The translations under genes were made by a program, and so were the position numbers. The notes beneath the pieces are model-generated. The model saw only the letters and a program-made list of their open reading frames with translations. It was not told where the DNA came from and searched no databases. This document shows, in pieces, positions 24,529-33,420 of a DNA stretch of 64,000 nt (positions are counted from its first letter, which is position 1; each line of letters starts with the position of its first letter). The stretch is from Acidimicrobiia bacterium (lineage in GTDB: Bacteria; Actinomycetota; Acidimicrobiia; IMCC26256; PALSA-610). The stretch spans positions 1,103,965-1,167,964 of the forward strand of contig BPGH01000001.1 in NCBI GenBank assembly GCA_026002935.1, in the 5' to 3' direction.

Positions 24529-24846
24529 CTAGACGCAGCCGCGCGGCTTCGGGATGCCGGCGATCTTCGCGGCGAGCTTCGCCGGACCCTTGGGGAACAG
24601 CTCGTACAGCTCCTTGACGCTCACCCCGGAGCTCTTGCCGAGGGCGCGGACCGTCGGGCCGGTCCCCTTCTCGGCGTACTCCTTGCGCATGTACCGGATG
24701 ACCTGCCAGTGGCGGTCGGTGAGCTCCGTGATGCCGGCCTCCCGCGCCAGTTCGGCCGCGAGCTCCTCGTCCCACTGGCCCGGGTCCTCGAAGAAGCCCT
24801 CGTCGTCGACCCGGACGGTCCGGCCGGCGATCGTCCTCGTCGTCAT
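24529..24846 (-). CDS. TusE/DsrC-family sulfur relay protein
   Basis: 105 residues. GFFEDPGQWDEELAAELARE and the ITELTDRHWQVIRYMRKEY block are the DsrC/TusE core; the flexible arm ends IPKPRGCV, with the penultimate Cys104 (CysA). The second arm cysteine of DsrC (CysB, eleven residues upstream) is alanine here (A93 in KLAAKIAG), so it cannot form the intramolecular trisulfide of dissimilatory DsrC and is TusE-like in chemistry. It could carry one persulfide. The ATG overlaps the stop of the flavoprotein gene (ATGA). Confidence 0.88.
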   Translation of the reverse strand: MTTRTIAGRTVRVDDEGFFEDPGQWDEELAAELAREAGITELTDRHWQVIRYMRKEYAEKGTGPTVRALGKSSGVSVKELYELFPKGPAKLAAKIAGIPKPRGCV

Positions 24847-26096
24847 CGTCCCGCTCCTCGGTTCCTCGCGAGGGACTTGCCCGCGGTCGGCATGTCGGGG
24901 CCGAGCCCGGGGAGGTCGCGCCCGGGGAGCAGGGTGTGCCAGTAGAACCACTGGAACATCAGCTTCCCGAGGTGGTTGAGACGCGACTCCTTGAGCAACG
25001 GGAGCCCCACCGGACCGGGGTAGTGGCCCCCGACCGGTTCGGTGTCGTAGTTGAAGTCGATCATCAGGGCCTTGTGGAAGCCCGTCTCGATGAAGCAGTT
25101 CGCGTGGCCGTCGTATTCCGCGTCGAGGGGTTCGCCGGCGAGGAACCGGCCGACGTTCTCGACGAGCACCTCGCCCTCGAAGTGGGTGACCGATCCGGCC
25201 TTCGACGTCGGCACGCTCGCTGCGTCACCGATCACGAAGACGTTCGGCTTCGCCGTGGACTGCAACGTGCGCGGGTCGGCGGGCACGAAGTCGAGGTCGT
25301 CACCCAGCCCGGGTGACCGGCCGACGTACTCGGCGCCGCCGTGCAACGGCACGACCACGGCGAGGTCGAACGGGACCTCGCGACCGTCGAATGAGGTGAG
25401 CGTCCCCGACTCGCCGTCCACCTGGCCGGTGTTGAACTCGGTGACGAGCTCGATGCCCTTCTCGTCGAGCAGCCCGGCGAGCGCGCGCGCGGCGACGGGC
25501 TTCGTGAACGCGGCGTCGAGTGGCGTCACGTACGTGATCTCGACGCGGTCGCGCGTCCCGCGCTCCTCGAGGAACCAGTCGGCCAGCATCGCGAACTCGA
25601 GGGGCGCGACCGGGCACTTGATCGGCATGTCGATCACGTTCACGACGAGCCGGCCGCCCTCGAAGGTCGCGAGCCGCGCGGCGAGGGCCGCCGCGCCGGC
25701 CAGGTCGTAGAACGTGAAGACGTCGCGCATCCAACCGGGGCCGAGCAGCCCCTCGGTCTCGCCGGGCAGGAGGCGGGCGCCGGTGGCGACGACGAGGACG
25801 TCGTAGGCGAGCTCGGTGCCGTCGGCGAGGCGCACGGAGTCGGTCCCGAGGTCGACGCGGTCGACGGGCTGTTCGAGGAAGGCGATGCCGCCGAGGAGCT
25901 GGCGGTCCCGGGGGCGCACGATCTCCTCCGGGGTGGCCAGGCCGAAGGGGACGAACAGGAGCCCCGGCTGGTACACGTGCGCGCGGTCCTGGTCGACCAC
26001 GGTGATCTCCAGCTCGCGTCCGGGGTGCCGGCGCCGGAGCCGGTTCGCGGCCAGGGTGCCGCCGGTCCCGCCGCCGAGGATCACGACTCGTCGCAC
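24843..26096 (-). CDS. Sulfide:quinone oxidoreductase-like flavoprotein
   Basis: 417 residues. FAD Rossmann motif VVILGGGTGGTLAANRLRRR, later VLVVATGARLLP and NVFVIGDAASVPTSKAG. Cys161 (IKCPVAPLEF) and Cys334 (HANCFIETGF) correspond by position to the two redox cysteines of SQR; the third cysteine of some SQRs is not evident. The C-terminal WFYWHTLLPG could be the amphipathic membrane anchor. Role: oxidation of sulfide, or another low-potential sulfur donor, to sulfane sulfur with electrons to quinone. It heads a coupled run with TusE-like and DsrE-like genes that could accept the product. Confidence 0.85.
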   Translation of the reverse strand: MRRVVILGGGTGGTLAANRLRRRHPGRELEITVVDQDRAHVYQPGLLFVPFGLATPEEIVRPRDRQLLGGIAFLEQPVDRVDLGTDSVRLADGTELAYDVLVVATGARLLPGETEGLLGPGWMRDVFTFYDLAGAAALAARLATFEGGRLVVNVIDMPIKCPVAPLEFAMLADWFLEERGTRDRVEITYVTPLDAAFTKPVAARALAGLLDEKGIELVTEFNTGQVDGESGTLTSFDGREVPFDLAVVVPLHGGAEYVGRSPGLGDDLDFVPADPRTLQSTAKPNVFVIGDAASVPTSKAGSVTHFEGEVLVENVGRFLAGEPLDAEYDGHANCFIETGFHKALMIDFNYDTEPVGGHYPGPVGLPLLKESRLNHLGKLMFQWFYWHTLLPGRDLPGLGPDMPTAGKSLARNRGAGR

Positions 26097-26189
26097 GGGT
26101 GCAGTCCAACATCGCCGGCCGGCGGCGGGACGGGCCGAAAGACCGCGATCGCGCCCGCCCTGGGTCCGATCGGGGCGCGGGCGCGACCG

Positions 26190-26195
26190 TAGGAT
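26190..26195 (+). promoter_or_regulatory. -10 element, thioesterase gene
   Basis: TAGGAT ends 8 nt before the GTG at 26204. Confidence 0.4.
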
Positions 26196-26203
26196 CGCGG
26201 CCC

Positions 26204-26608
26204 GTGACCGTGCCCGCGCGCGAGCCCGTCGTGCCCATCGAGCAGAGCTTCGTCGGTCTCCTCGGCCTGGCGGTCGACGAGACCGAGGAGATCGGGCGGA
26301 TCAGCGGCCGGCTGCCGGTCGGGCCCCGCGTGATGCAACCGATGGGCATCGTTCACGGCGGCGTGTACGCGTCGATCGCGGAGACGCTCGCGTCGATGGG
26401 GACGGCCGCCGCGGTCGTCGGGCGCGGGAACGTCCCGCTCGGCATGGCGAACAACACGAGCTTCCTGCGCCCGGTCACCGGGGGGACGGTCCACGCCACG
26501 GCCACCGCGATCCACCGGGGACGGACGAGCTGGATCTGGGACGTCGAGATGCGCGACGACGAGGGTCGTCTCTGCGCGACCTCGCGCGTGACGATCGCGG
26601 TGCGCTGA
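26204..26608 (+). CDS. PaaI-family thioesterase
   Basis: 134 residues, a single hotdog domain. QPMGIVHGGVYASIAETLAS is the PaaI/4HBT signature (HGGxxxxxxE/D), with MANNTSFLRPVTGGTVHATA following and TSWIWDVEMRDDEGRLCATS as the last strands. It hydrolyses acyl-CoA or aryl-CoA thioesters; family members clear blocked CoA in aromatic degradation. GTG 26204 is chosen because a -10-like TAGGAT lies 8 nt upstream; a longer frame exists but is antisense to the flavoprotein 5' region. It is followed after 2 nt by an EthD-like gene. Confidence 0.88.
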   Translation: MTVPAREPVVPIEQSFVGLLGLAVDETEEIGRISGRLPVGPRVMQPMGIVHGGVYASIAETLASMGTAAAVVGRGNVPLGMANNTSFLRPVTGGTVHATATAIHRGRTSWIWDVEMRDDEGRLCATSRVTIAVR

Positions 26609-26610
26609 CC

Positions 26611-27291
26611 GTGCCGCGGGTGCGGGCCGGGTTCTTCTCGTTCACCGAGGTCACCGACCCGCGCGAGCACCGCTCGTACAACGAGTGGCACATGCTCGAC
26701 CACATGCCCGAGCAGTACCCGCTCCCCGGGATCGTGTACGGACAGCGCTGGGTCGCGGCACCGGACTGCGCCCGCGCGCGCGCGGCGGCCGAACCCCCGT
26801 TCGGCGCCGTCCACTACGTCACGTGCTACCTCATGAGCGACCCGCTCGACGAGACGCTGCGCGCCTTCTACGCGCGCGGGCGGGAGCTGCACCGGCTCGG
26901 CCGCTTCCATCGCCACCGGCGGGCGCACCGGTCCGGGCCGTTCGAGGTGGTCGGCCGGGTGAGCGCGCCCCGGGTGCTCGTGTCGGCCGACGCCGTGCCG
27001 TTCCGGCCGCACCGCGGCGTCTACGTCGTCGTCGGCCCCGGGGTCGACCTCGACGCGGCGGTCGCGGTGCCCGGCGTCGCCGGGGCGTGGGGTTTCCGGC
27101 CCGCCGCCGTGCCCGGCGACCTGCCCTGGCGCACCGGCGACGACGGGATCACCGTCTGCTGGCTGGACGAGGAGCCGCTCGCGGTCGCGCCGTCGCTCGC
27201 GCCGCTCGTGCCCCCGGGCGCCCGGCTCGCCGGGCCGCTCCGGTCGATCGTGCCCTGGCAGTGGGACTGGTTCGACGCGCCCGCGCCCTGA
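26611..27291 (+). CDS. Hypothetical protein with EthD/ABM-like fold
   Basis: 226 residues. The opening FFSFTEVTDPREHRSYNEWH followed by LDHMPEQYPLPGIVYGQRW is typical of small dimeric alpha-beta-barrel proteins (EthD-like), here seemingly duplicated: a second, weaker half begins near VYVVVGPGVDLDAAVAVPG. A 'NEWHMLDHMPEQY' histidine pair could be functional. No cofactor motif. The GTG starts 2 nt after the thioesterase stop, so the two are co-translated. Function not assigned. Confidence 0.7.
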   Translation: MPRVRAGFFSFTEVTDPREHRSYNEWHMLDHMPEQYPLPGIVYGQRWVAAPDCARARAAAEPPFGAVHYVTCYLMSDPLDETLRAFYARGRELHRLGRFHRHRRAHRSGPFEVVGRVSAPRVLVSADAVPFRPHRGVYVVVGPGVDLDAAVAVPGVAGAWGFRPAAVPGDLPWRTGDDGITVCWLDEEPLAVAPSLAPLVPPGARLAGPLRSIVPWQWDWFDAPAP

Positions 27292-27330
27292 CCGTGCGCC
27301 CGGTGCCGCCCTGCGGCGCGCGCGGGCCGT

Positions 27331-28668
27331 TCACCACAGGACCGGCGTGGCCGACAGCGCCGTCGGGGGCCGCACGTGGGTCACCCGCCCGGTGCGCATC
27401 AGCAGGTCCTCGACGTCTGCGGGGCGCGGGTCGGGGACGCCGGTGTGGTCCACCCGCCCGAGCTCCTCGAGCCATTCGCGGGTCCGCGCGAGGGAGCACG
27501 TGATCCGGGCCCCCGCGCCGTCGCGCCGGCGCCGCGCGAGCGCGAGCATCGTCGCCGCGGCGGCGAGGTGGCCGGTCGCGTGGTCGAGGACCTGCGCGGG
27601 GAGGTGGCGGGGCCGCTCGTCGCCGAACGCCGCCGCCTCCTCGCACGCGACCCCCGTCGCGGTCTGGACGAGGCTGTCGTACCCACGGCGCCCGCCCCAC
27701 GGCCCGCGTTCGCCGTACGCGGAGATCGCGACGTGCACGATCCCGGGGCGGAGCCGCACGACGTCGTCGGCCCCGAAGCCGAGCGCACCGAGCGCGCCCG
27801 GCCGGTACGAGTCCACGAAGACGTCGGCCTCGGCGGTCATCTCGCGCAGGCGTGCCGCGTCGTCGCGGTCGCGCAGGTCGAGCACGACCGTGCGCTTGCC
27901 GAGCGCCGTGTCGGGCAGCACGGCCTCGACCTCGGGGAGGTGGGGTGCGACCACGCGCACGACGTCGGCCCCGTGGCCGGCGAGCGTGCGCGCGCACACC
28001 GGCCCCGCCAGGACGCGGGTGAGGTCGAGGACGCGCAGGCCGGCGAGCGGGCGGTGCGCGGTGAGCCCGGGAAGGGGGGCGGCCGTCCCCGTCGGCTCGA
28101 CGCCGACGAGCGGCTCCCCGGCGACGAACGGGAAGTGCGGGTGCGCGCACCACTCGGCGCGGGTGCGCGCCAGCGCGGCGCAGCCGCCGGCCGCCGTCAC
28201 CTCTTCCTCCAGCCGTTGCGCCGGCCACGCGGCGACGGCCCTCGCCACCGCCTCGGCGTCCTCCGGCACGCCGAGCACCGCGAGCGCCGCCTCCAGATGG
28301 TGCGGGAAGTTCACGTGGAGCTGCACGTAGCGGCCGTCGCCGGCGCGGTACGTCCCGCCGACCGGGTGCCAGGGGTCGCCGGGCCGCGCGCCGTCGACGA
28401 GGACGAGCCGCTCGCTGCGGAACGAGATCGCGGCGTTGCGCACGTCCACCACGACGTCCTGGCGTTCGCCGGACCGGGCGTACCACAGTTCGGCGGCGGC
28501 GGTCGCGGCCACGCCCGTCGCCGCGGCCGCCGCCTCGTCGACGGCGAAGGACGACGGCAGGACCGGGCCCGTCCCCACCGTCCGGACGAAGCTGAGCGCG
28601 CCGGCCTCGCCCCCCAGCGCGGTCCACGTCGACCGCAGGGCCTGGGCGGCGCCGCTCACCGGTCCCAC
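27331..28668 (-). CDS. CaiB/BaiF-type CoA transferase (family III)
   Basis: 445 residues. PLAGLRVLDLTRVLAGPVCA is the strongest block (family III start of the CoA-binding domain), followed by GADVVRVVAPHLPEVE, LGKRTVVLDLRDRDDAARL and PGIVHVAISAYGERGPWGGR. Here that canonical N-terminal region begins around residue 208, after ~200 residues that themselves look like the C-terminal half of a family III protein. So the domain order resembles a circular permutation or a fusion of two halves, known for some actinobacterial members. The catalytic Asp of the family (a D in the 'GYDSLVQTATG' vicinity) is retained. Substrate unknown. Confidence 0.82.
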   Translation of the reverse strand: MGPVSGAAQALRSTWTALGGEAGALSFVRTVGTGPVLPSSFAVDEAAAAATGVAATAAAELWYARSGERQDVVVDVRNAAISFRSERLVLVDGARPGDPWHPVGGTYRAGDGRYVQLHVNFPHHLEAALAVLGVPEDAEAVARAVAAWPAQRLEEEVTAAGGCAALARTRAEWCAHPHFPFVAGEPLVGVEPTGTAAPLPGLTAHRPLAGLRVLDLTRVLAGPVCARTLAGHGADVVRVVAPHLPEVEAVLPDTALGKRTVVLDLRDRDDAARLREMTAEADVFVDSYRPGALGALGFGADDVVRLRPGIVHVAISAYGERGPWGGRRGYDSLVQTATGVACEEAAAFGDERPRHLPAQVLDHATGHLAAAATMLALARRRRDGAGARITCSLARTREWLEELGRVDHTGVPDPRPADVEDLLMRTGRVTHVRPPTALSATPVLW

Positions 28669-28822
28669 CCGCCCGGGCCGGGTCGGGTCGCGGCGGCGGG
28701 GCCGCCGCGCGCGGTCCGCGCGCCGCCGCGCTGTCCGGTGCGGTTGATGGCGGCCACCTCGCCTGCGATTCTGGCACGCAGGGGCCGCCCGGCGGACGGG
28801 GGGTCGGCGAGCCGAGGTGGCG

Positions 28823-29650
28823 ATGGGCGACGATCGACCCGACGAGCGCGTGGCCCCGGCGGGATCGGTCGGCTACCGGGCGCCCGACGACGGGGCCGCC
28901 GCCGAGGCCGAGCGGCTCGCGCACCTCGGTGCGCTCTTCGACGGGCCGACGATCGCCCGCCTGCGGCGCCTGGGGGTCGGGCCCGGGTGGGAGTGCCTGG
29001 AGGTCGGTGCCGGGAGCGGCTCCGTCGCGCGTGCGCTGGCGTCGCTGGTCGCGCCGACCGGCCGGGTGGTCGCCACCGACATCGACCTCCGGTTCCTCGA
29101 CGGCATCGACGAGCCCCACGTCGAGGTGCGGCGCCACGACGTCGCGACCGAGGACCTGCCGCCGGCGGCGTTCGACCTCGCGCACGCGCGGGGGGTGCTC
29201 GAGCACGTGCGCGAGCGCGAGTGCGCGCTCGCGCGGATGGTCGCGGCGACCCGGCCGGGGGGCGCGGTCGTGGTCGAGGACGTCGACTGGCTCGTGTTCG
29301 ACGCGCAGGAGCTGCCGCGCGCGTTCGCCCGTGTCCACCGCAGCATCCAGGACGCGTACGCGGCATCCGCCGGCTACGACCCCCACCTCGGTCGCCGTCT
29401 GCCCCGCCTGCTCGAACGCGCCGGTCTCGTGGACGTGGAGGCCGAGGGCCGTGTGTTCACGATGATCGGCGGGACGGCCTCGATGGAGTGGTACGTGCTG
29501 GGGATCGAGCGGTCGCTGCCGGTGCTGGTCGACGCGGGGATCGTGGACGCGCGCGACGCCGCCGACGCGCTCGCGGAGGTGCGCGAGCCCGCGTGCCGGC
29601 TGCTGTCGCCGCTGCAGGTCACCGCGTGGGGGCGCGTACCGCGCCGGTGA
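28823..29650 (+). CDS. Class I SAM-dependent methyltransferase
   Basis: 275 residues. Motif I CLEVGAGSGSVARALASLV, motif II acidic end GRVVATDIDLRFL, DVATEDLPPAAFDLAHARG (motif post-I) and LARMVAATRPGGAVVVEDVD (motif III) define a Rossmann methyltransferase of the UbiE/MenG-like superfamily. The C-terminal part (FTMIGGTASMEWYVLGIER) is a substrate cap of unknown specificity. ATG 28823 follows GAGGTGG closely; an in-frame GTG lies at 28817. Monocistronic; the divergent CoA transferase lies 154 nt upstream. Confidence 0.88.
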   Translation: MGDDRPDERVAPAGSVGYRAPDDGAAAEAERLAHLGALFDGPTIARLRRLGVGPGWECLEVGAGSGSVARALASLVAPTGRVVATDIDLRFLDGIDEPHVEVRRHDVATEDLPPAAFDLAHARGVLEHVRERECALARMVAATRPGGAVVVEDVDWLVFDAQELPRAFARVHRSIQDAYAASAGYDPHLGRRLPRLLERAGLVDVEAEGRVFTMIGGTASMEWYVLGIERSLPVLVDAGIVDARDAADALAEVREPACRLLSPLQVTAWGRVPRR

Positions 29651-29682
29651 GGCGCGCGGTAGCGGGCGCGGGGCACCCGAAA

Positions 29683-29688
29683 TAGTCT
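29683..29688 (+). promoter_or_regulatory. -10 element, mycothiol dehydrogenase operon
   Basis: TAGTCT ends 6 nt before ATG 29695 (leaderless spacing). Confidence 0.45.
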
Positions 29689-29694
29689 CGGCGC

Positions 29695-30783
29695 ATGGCT
29701 CAGCGGGTGCGGGGTGTCGTCGCGACGGAGGCCGGTGCCCCGGTCACGGTGGAGACCGTCGTGGTGCCCGATCCCGGGCCGGGTGAGGCGCTCGTGCGCG
29801 TGCAGGCGTGCGGCGTGTGCCACACCGACCTGCACTACCGCGAGGGTGGAATCAGCGACGACTTCCCCTTCCTCCTCGGACACGAGGCGGCCGGTGTCGT
29901 GGAAGCGGTCGGCCCGGGGGTCACGGGGGTCGCGCCGGGCGACTTCGTCGTCCTGAACTGGCGCGCCGTGTGCGGCGAGTGCCGCTCGTGCCGGCGCGGC
30001 CGTCCGTGGTACTGCTTCTCGACGCACAACGCGCGCCAGGCGATGACGCTCGCGGACGGCACACCGCTGTCGCCGGCGCTCGGCATCGGCGCGTTCGCGG
30101 AGAAGACGCTCGTCGCGGCCGGGCAGGCCACGAAGGTCGACCCGGCCGCCCGGCCGGAGGCCGCCGGCCTCCTCGGGTGCGGGGTGATGGCCGGGTTCGG
30201 CGCGGCCGTGCACACCGGCCAGGTCGGGCGCGACGACCGCGTCGCGGTGTTCGGCTGCGGCGGCGTCGGCGACGCCGCCATCGCCGCGTCGCGCCTCGCC
30301 GGGGCGCGCCAGATCATCGCGGTCGACGTCGACGCCCGGAAGCTCGAGTGGGCGAAGGAGTTCGGCGCGACGCACACGGTCGACGCGTCGAGGGAGGACC
30401 CGGTCGAGCGCATCCGCGAGCTGACGGGCGGGGAGGGCGCGGACGTCTGCATCGAGGCCGTCGGCCGGCCCGAGGTGTTGAAGCAGGCCTTCTACGCGCG
30501 CGACCTCGCGGGAACGGTGGTGCAGGTCGGCGTCCCGACCCCCGACATGCCGTTCCCCGACATCCCGATGATCGACTTCTTCGGCCGGGGCGGCCAACTG
30601 CGGCCGTCGTGGTACGGCGACTGCCTGCCGTCGCGCGACTTCCCGACCCTCGTCGACCTGTACCTGCAGGGCCGCTTCGACCTCGACCGCTTCGTCTCCG
30701 AGACGATCCCGCTCGAGGGTGTCGAGGAGGCGTTCCACAAGATGGAGCGCGGCGAGGTGCTGCGATCCGTGGTCGTGCTGTGA
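29695..30783 (+). CDS. mscR: S-(hydroxymethyl)mycothiol dehydrogenase
   Basis: 362 residues, zinc-dependent medium-chain alcohol dehydrogenase. Catalytic zinc site [29 protein letters not shown], structural-zinc cysteines in [15 protein letters not shown], and NAD Rossmann [13 protein letters not shown]. The AVCGECRSC and [11 protein letters not shown] stretches match actinobacterial MscR, which oxidises the formaldehyde-mycothiol adduct (also reduces S-nitrosomycothiol). The following metallo-hydrolase overlaps by GTGA, the arrangement known for mscR. Regulation: leaderless -10 box; no repressor gene nearby. Confidence 0.9.
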   Translation: MAQRVRGVVATEAGAPVTVETVVVPDPGPGEALVRVQACGVCHTDLHYREGGISDDFPFLLGHEAAGVVEAVGPGVTGVAPGDFVVLNWRAVCGECRSCRRGRPWYCFSTHNARQAMTLADGTPLSPALGIGAFAEKTLVAAGQATKVDPAARPEAAGLLGCGVMAGFGAAVHTGQVGRDDRVAVFGCGGVGDAAIAASRLAGARQIIAVDVDARKLEWAKEFGATHTVDASREDPVERIRELTGGEGADVCIEAVGRPEVLKQAFYARDLAGTVVQVGVPTPDMPFPDIPMIDFFGRGGQLRPSWYGDCLPSRDFPTLVDLYLQGRFDLDRFVSETIPLEGVEEAFHKMERGEVLRSVVVL

Positions 30784-31406
30784 GCGCGCGCATCGAGCTC
30801 GTCCGCACCCGCGGGGTGTTCAGCCTCGACGGTGAGGACTTCGACGTCGAGAACAACATCTGGCTCGTGGGTGACGACCACGAGGTGCTCGTGATCGACG
30901 CCGCGCACGACGCCGGGGTGATCGCCGCCGCCGTGGACGGACGGCGCGTGCGCGCCGTCGTGTGCACGCACGGCCACAACGACCACGTCAACGCCGCGGT
31001 GGACCTCGCGCAGCGGGTCGACGCGCCGGTGGCGCTCCACCCGGCCGACCGGATGCTCTGGGACGCCGTGCACCCCGGCCGCGCGCCGGACCGCGAGCTG
31101 CACGACGGTGACGAGCTGACGGTCGCCGGCACGCGGCTGCGGGTCCTGCACACGCCCGGACACAGCCCGGGCGGCGTCTCGCTGCTCGGACCCGACGGCC
31201 ACGTCTTCGCCGGCGACACCCTGTTCAAGGGCGGCCCGGGCGCGACGGGCCGTTCGTACTCCGACTTCGGCACGATCATCGCCTCGATCCGCGACCGGCT
31301 CCTCACGCTCCCGGCGGGCACCGTCGTGCACACCGGGCACGGCGACGACACGACCGTCGGCGACGAGGCGCCCCACCTCGGGGAGTGGATCGCGCGCGGG
31401 GGCTGA
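30780..31406 (+). CDS. MBL-fold metallo-hydrolase, partner of mscR
   Basis: 208 residues. Metal motif [14 protein letters not shown] (HxHxDH variant THGHNDH), [27 protein letters not shown] and the final [11 protein letters not shown] give a glyoxalase-II-like beta-lactamase fold. With mscR it would hydrolyse S-formylmycothiol to formate and mycothiol, closing the formaldehyde detoxification route; this role is inferred from the pairing. It starts at GTG 30780 overlapping the mscR stop. Confidence 0.88.
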   Translation: MSARIELVRTRGVFSLDGEDFDVENNIWLVGDDHEVLVIDAAHDAGVIAAAVDGRRVRAVVCTHGHNDHVNAAVDLAQRVDAPVALHPADRMLWDAVHPGRAPDRELHDGDELTVAGTRLRVLHTPGHSPGGVSLLGPDGHVFAGDTLFKGGPGATGRSYSDFGTIIASIRDRLLTLPAGTVVHTGHGDDTTVGDEAPHLGEWIARGG

Positions 31407-31452
31407 GGCACCCGGACCGGAGCCGTCACACCGGGCGCCGCCCGAGCGTCGG

Positions 31453-31458
31453 TACCGT
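31453..31458 (+). promoter_or_regulatory. -10 element of the ABC operon
   Basis: TACCGT lies ~23 nt before GTG 31482, leaving room for the strong ribosome site AAGGAGG; thus a leadered transcript, unlike most nearby genes. Confidence 0.4.
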
Positions 31459-31481
31459 GCGGGGGGGCGAAGGAGGCATCC

Positions 31482-32468
31482 GTGCAGGTGGGGGAGACGG
31501 GACGTGGCGACGCACGCGTCGACCCGCAGACGCCGCCGCCCGTCGTGCGCCTGCGCGGCGTCGCCAAGCGCTACGGCCGGGTCGAGGCGCTCCGCCACGT
31601 GGATCTCGACGTCCGACCGGGGGTGACCGGCCTGCTGGGCCCGAACGGCGCGGGCAAGAGCACGCTCATCAAGCTGCTGCTCGGCCTCCTGCGGCGGGAC
31701 GCCGGCTCGGGCGAGGTGCTGGGCCGCCCGCTCGGTGCGGCCGACCGGGAGCTGCGGGGGCTCATCGGGTACGTGCCGGAGGAGGATTGCGTGCTGCCGC
31801 TGCTGTCGGGCGTGCAGGCCGTCGCGTTCGCGGGTGAGCTGTGCGGGCTGGGCCGGCTCGAGTCGCTGCGGCGCGCCCACGAGGTGCTCGACTTCTGCGG
31901 CATCGAGGACGAGCGCTACCGGCCGGCCGAGAGCTACTCGCGCGGCATGCGCCAGAAGCTGAAGCTCGCCCAGGCGATCGTCCACGACCCGCGGCTCCTC
32001 GTGCTCGACGAGCCGACCTCGGGCCTCGACCCGGTCGAGCGCACCGTCACGCTGCGGCGGCTGCGCGCGCTGGCCGACGGGGCCGGGATGCACGTGCTGC
32101 TGTCGACGCACGTGCTGCCGGACGTGCAGCAGGTCTGCGACCGGATCGCGGTGCTCGCCGCCGGCGAGGTCCGACTCGAGGGATCGGTGGAGGAGCTGTG
32201 CCGTCCCGCCCGTCCCGAGACGGTCGCGGCGACCGACGGTGACGCCGCGCCGCTCGTCGCGGCGCTCGTCGCCGCCGGGCTCGACGCGTCCCTCCGGTCG
32301 GCCGACCGCCTCGTCGTCGCGGGTGCCGGCGCCGACGTCTCCGCCGCGCTCTTCGAGCACGCGACGCGCTGCGGGCTGCGGATCCGCGCCCTGCGCCCCG
32401 GTCGCTCGTCGATCGAGGAGGTCTTCCTGCGCGCCGTGGCGGAGCCCCACGCCGAGGATGCGTCGTGA
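31482..32468 (+). CDS. ABC transporter ATP-binding protein 1
   Basis: 328 residues, ABC-2 exporter type ATPase. Walker A GLLGPNGAGKSTLIKLLLG, signature ESYSRGMRQKLKLAQAIV (SYSRG-type), Walker B LLVLDEPTSGLDPVE and the H-loop STHVLPDVQQVCDRI. The ~80-residue C-terminal part is a regulatory/accessory domain usual in DrrA/CcmA-like exporters. GTG 31482 has the strongest Shine-Dalgarno site seen here (AAGGAGG, 5 nt spacer). First gene of a four-gene coupled operon with its permease (GTGA overlap). Confidence 0.92.
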   Translation: MQVGETGRGDARVDPQTPPPVVRLRGVAKRYGRVEALRHVDLDVRPGVTGLLGPNGAGKSTLIKLLLGLLRRDAGSGEVLGRPLGAADRELRGLIGYVPEEDCVLPLLSGVQAVAFAGELCGLGRLESLRRAHEVLDFCGIEDERYRPAESYSRGMRQKLKLAQAIVHDPRLLVLDEPTSGLDPVERTVTLRRLRALADGAGMHVLLSTHVLPDVQQVCDRIAVLAAGEVRLEGSVEELCRPARPETVAATDGDAAPLVAALVAAGLDASLRSADRLVVAGAGADVSAALFEHATRCGLRIRALRPGRSSIEEVFLRAVAEPHAEDAS

Positions 32469-33418
32469 GCGACGCCGCGCTGGGCTACCGCCACTGGGAG
32501 GGCGCGCGTACGGGTCGGGTCGCGCGTGCCGTCGCGATCGCCCGGGTCGGGGTCGCCGTCGCGTGGCGGAGCGTCTGGCTGCGGCGAATCGTCTACACGG
32601 CGTGGTTCCCGCTGCTGTGGTGGGGCGCCGGGTTCCTCGCCTTCGAGTCGCTCGACGTGGTCGACGGCCTCGTCGTGGGCGGGAGCGACGCAGCCCGCTC
32701 GTTCTTCGAGGAGATCACGTCCACGCTGCGCGACGGGCGCCCGTTGCCGGCCGACCCGGACTCGGCGCGTCACCTCGTCTGGTCGTTCCTGACGCTGCAG
32801 TTCTTCTCCTCGACACAGACGTTCTTCCTGTTCCTCATCGTGGGGCAGGTCGCCCCGCCCCTCGTCAGCCGCGACCTCGCGACGCGCGCGCACCTCCTGT
32901 ACTTCTCCCGGCCGGTCGACCGGGTCCAGTACGTGTGCGGGAAGATGGCGACGATCGGCGTGTACGTCGTGGCGGTCACGACGTTGCCGTCCCTCGGCCT
33001 GTACGTCGTCGCCCTGCTCGCCGCGTCGGACGCGGGTGCGCTGGTCGCGACCTGGGACATCCCCTTGCGGATCGTCGCGTCGTCGCTGCTGCTCGTGATC
33101 CCGATGTCGGCGCTCGCGCTCGCGATGTCGGCGGCGACGCGCCGTCCTCGCTTCGCCCAGGCCGGTTGGTTCGCACTGTGGATCGGCGGCTGGATGTGCT
33201 ACGGCGCCGCGCGTGCCGGTGAGATCGCGGGTGAAGGGGCGGACGGCGGCTCGGCCGCGCACCTCCTGTCGTTCTTCCACACGCTGCGGCGGGCGCAGTC
33301 GTCGGTGTTCGGGCTCCCCGAGGGCCCGTCGGGCGCCGCGTTCGCGCTGCTCGCGGCGCTCACGGTCGCGTCGCTCGCCTACGTGGTGCACCGGGTGCAC
33401 GCGCCGGTGCGGGAGTAG
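32465..33418 (+). CDS. ABC-2-type permease 1
   Basis: 317 residues with about six membrane helices, including VVTTLPSLGLYVVALLAASD and LLVIPMSALALAMSAATRR. LLYFSRPVDRVQYVCGKMA is the 'coupling' region seen in ABC-2 permeases (cytoplasmic TRPV-like loop after the second helix). It should export a substrate with the ATPase it overlaps (GTGA). Substrate unknown. Its stop lies 2 nt before the second ATPase gene. Confidence 0.82.
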   Translation: MSDAALGYRHWEGARTGRVARAVAIARVGVAVAWRSVWLRRIVYTAWFPLLWWGAGFLAFESLDVVDGLVVGGSDAARSFFEEITSTLRDGRPLPADPDSARHLVWSFLTLQFFSSTQTFFLFLIVGQVAPPLVSRDLATRAHLLYFSRPVDRVQYVCGKMATIGVYVVAVTTLPSLGLYVVALLAASDAGALVATWDIPLRIVASSLLLVIPMSALALAMSAATRRPRFAQAGWFALWIGGWMCYGAARAGEIAGEGADGGSAAHLLSFFHTLRRAQSSVFGLPEGPSGAAFALLAALTVASLAYVVHRVHAPVRE

Positions 33419-33420
33419 CC

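Noticed and set aside
24529-24846. Dissimilatory DsrC of a sulfite reductase pathway
   Set aside because: The second arm cysteine is missing and no dsrAB genes are present.
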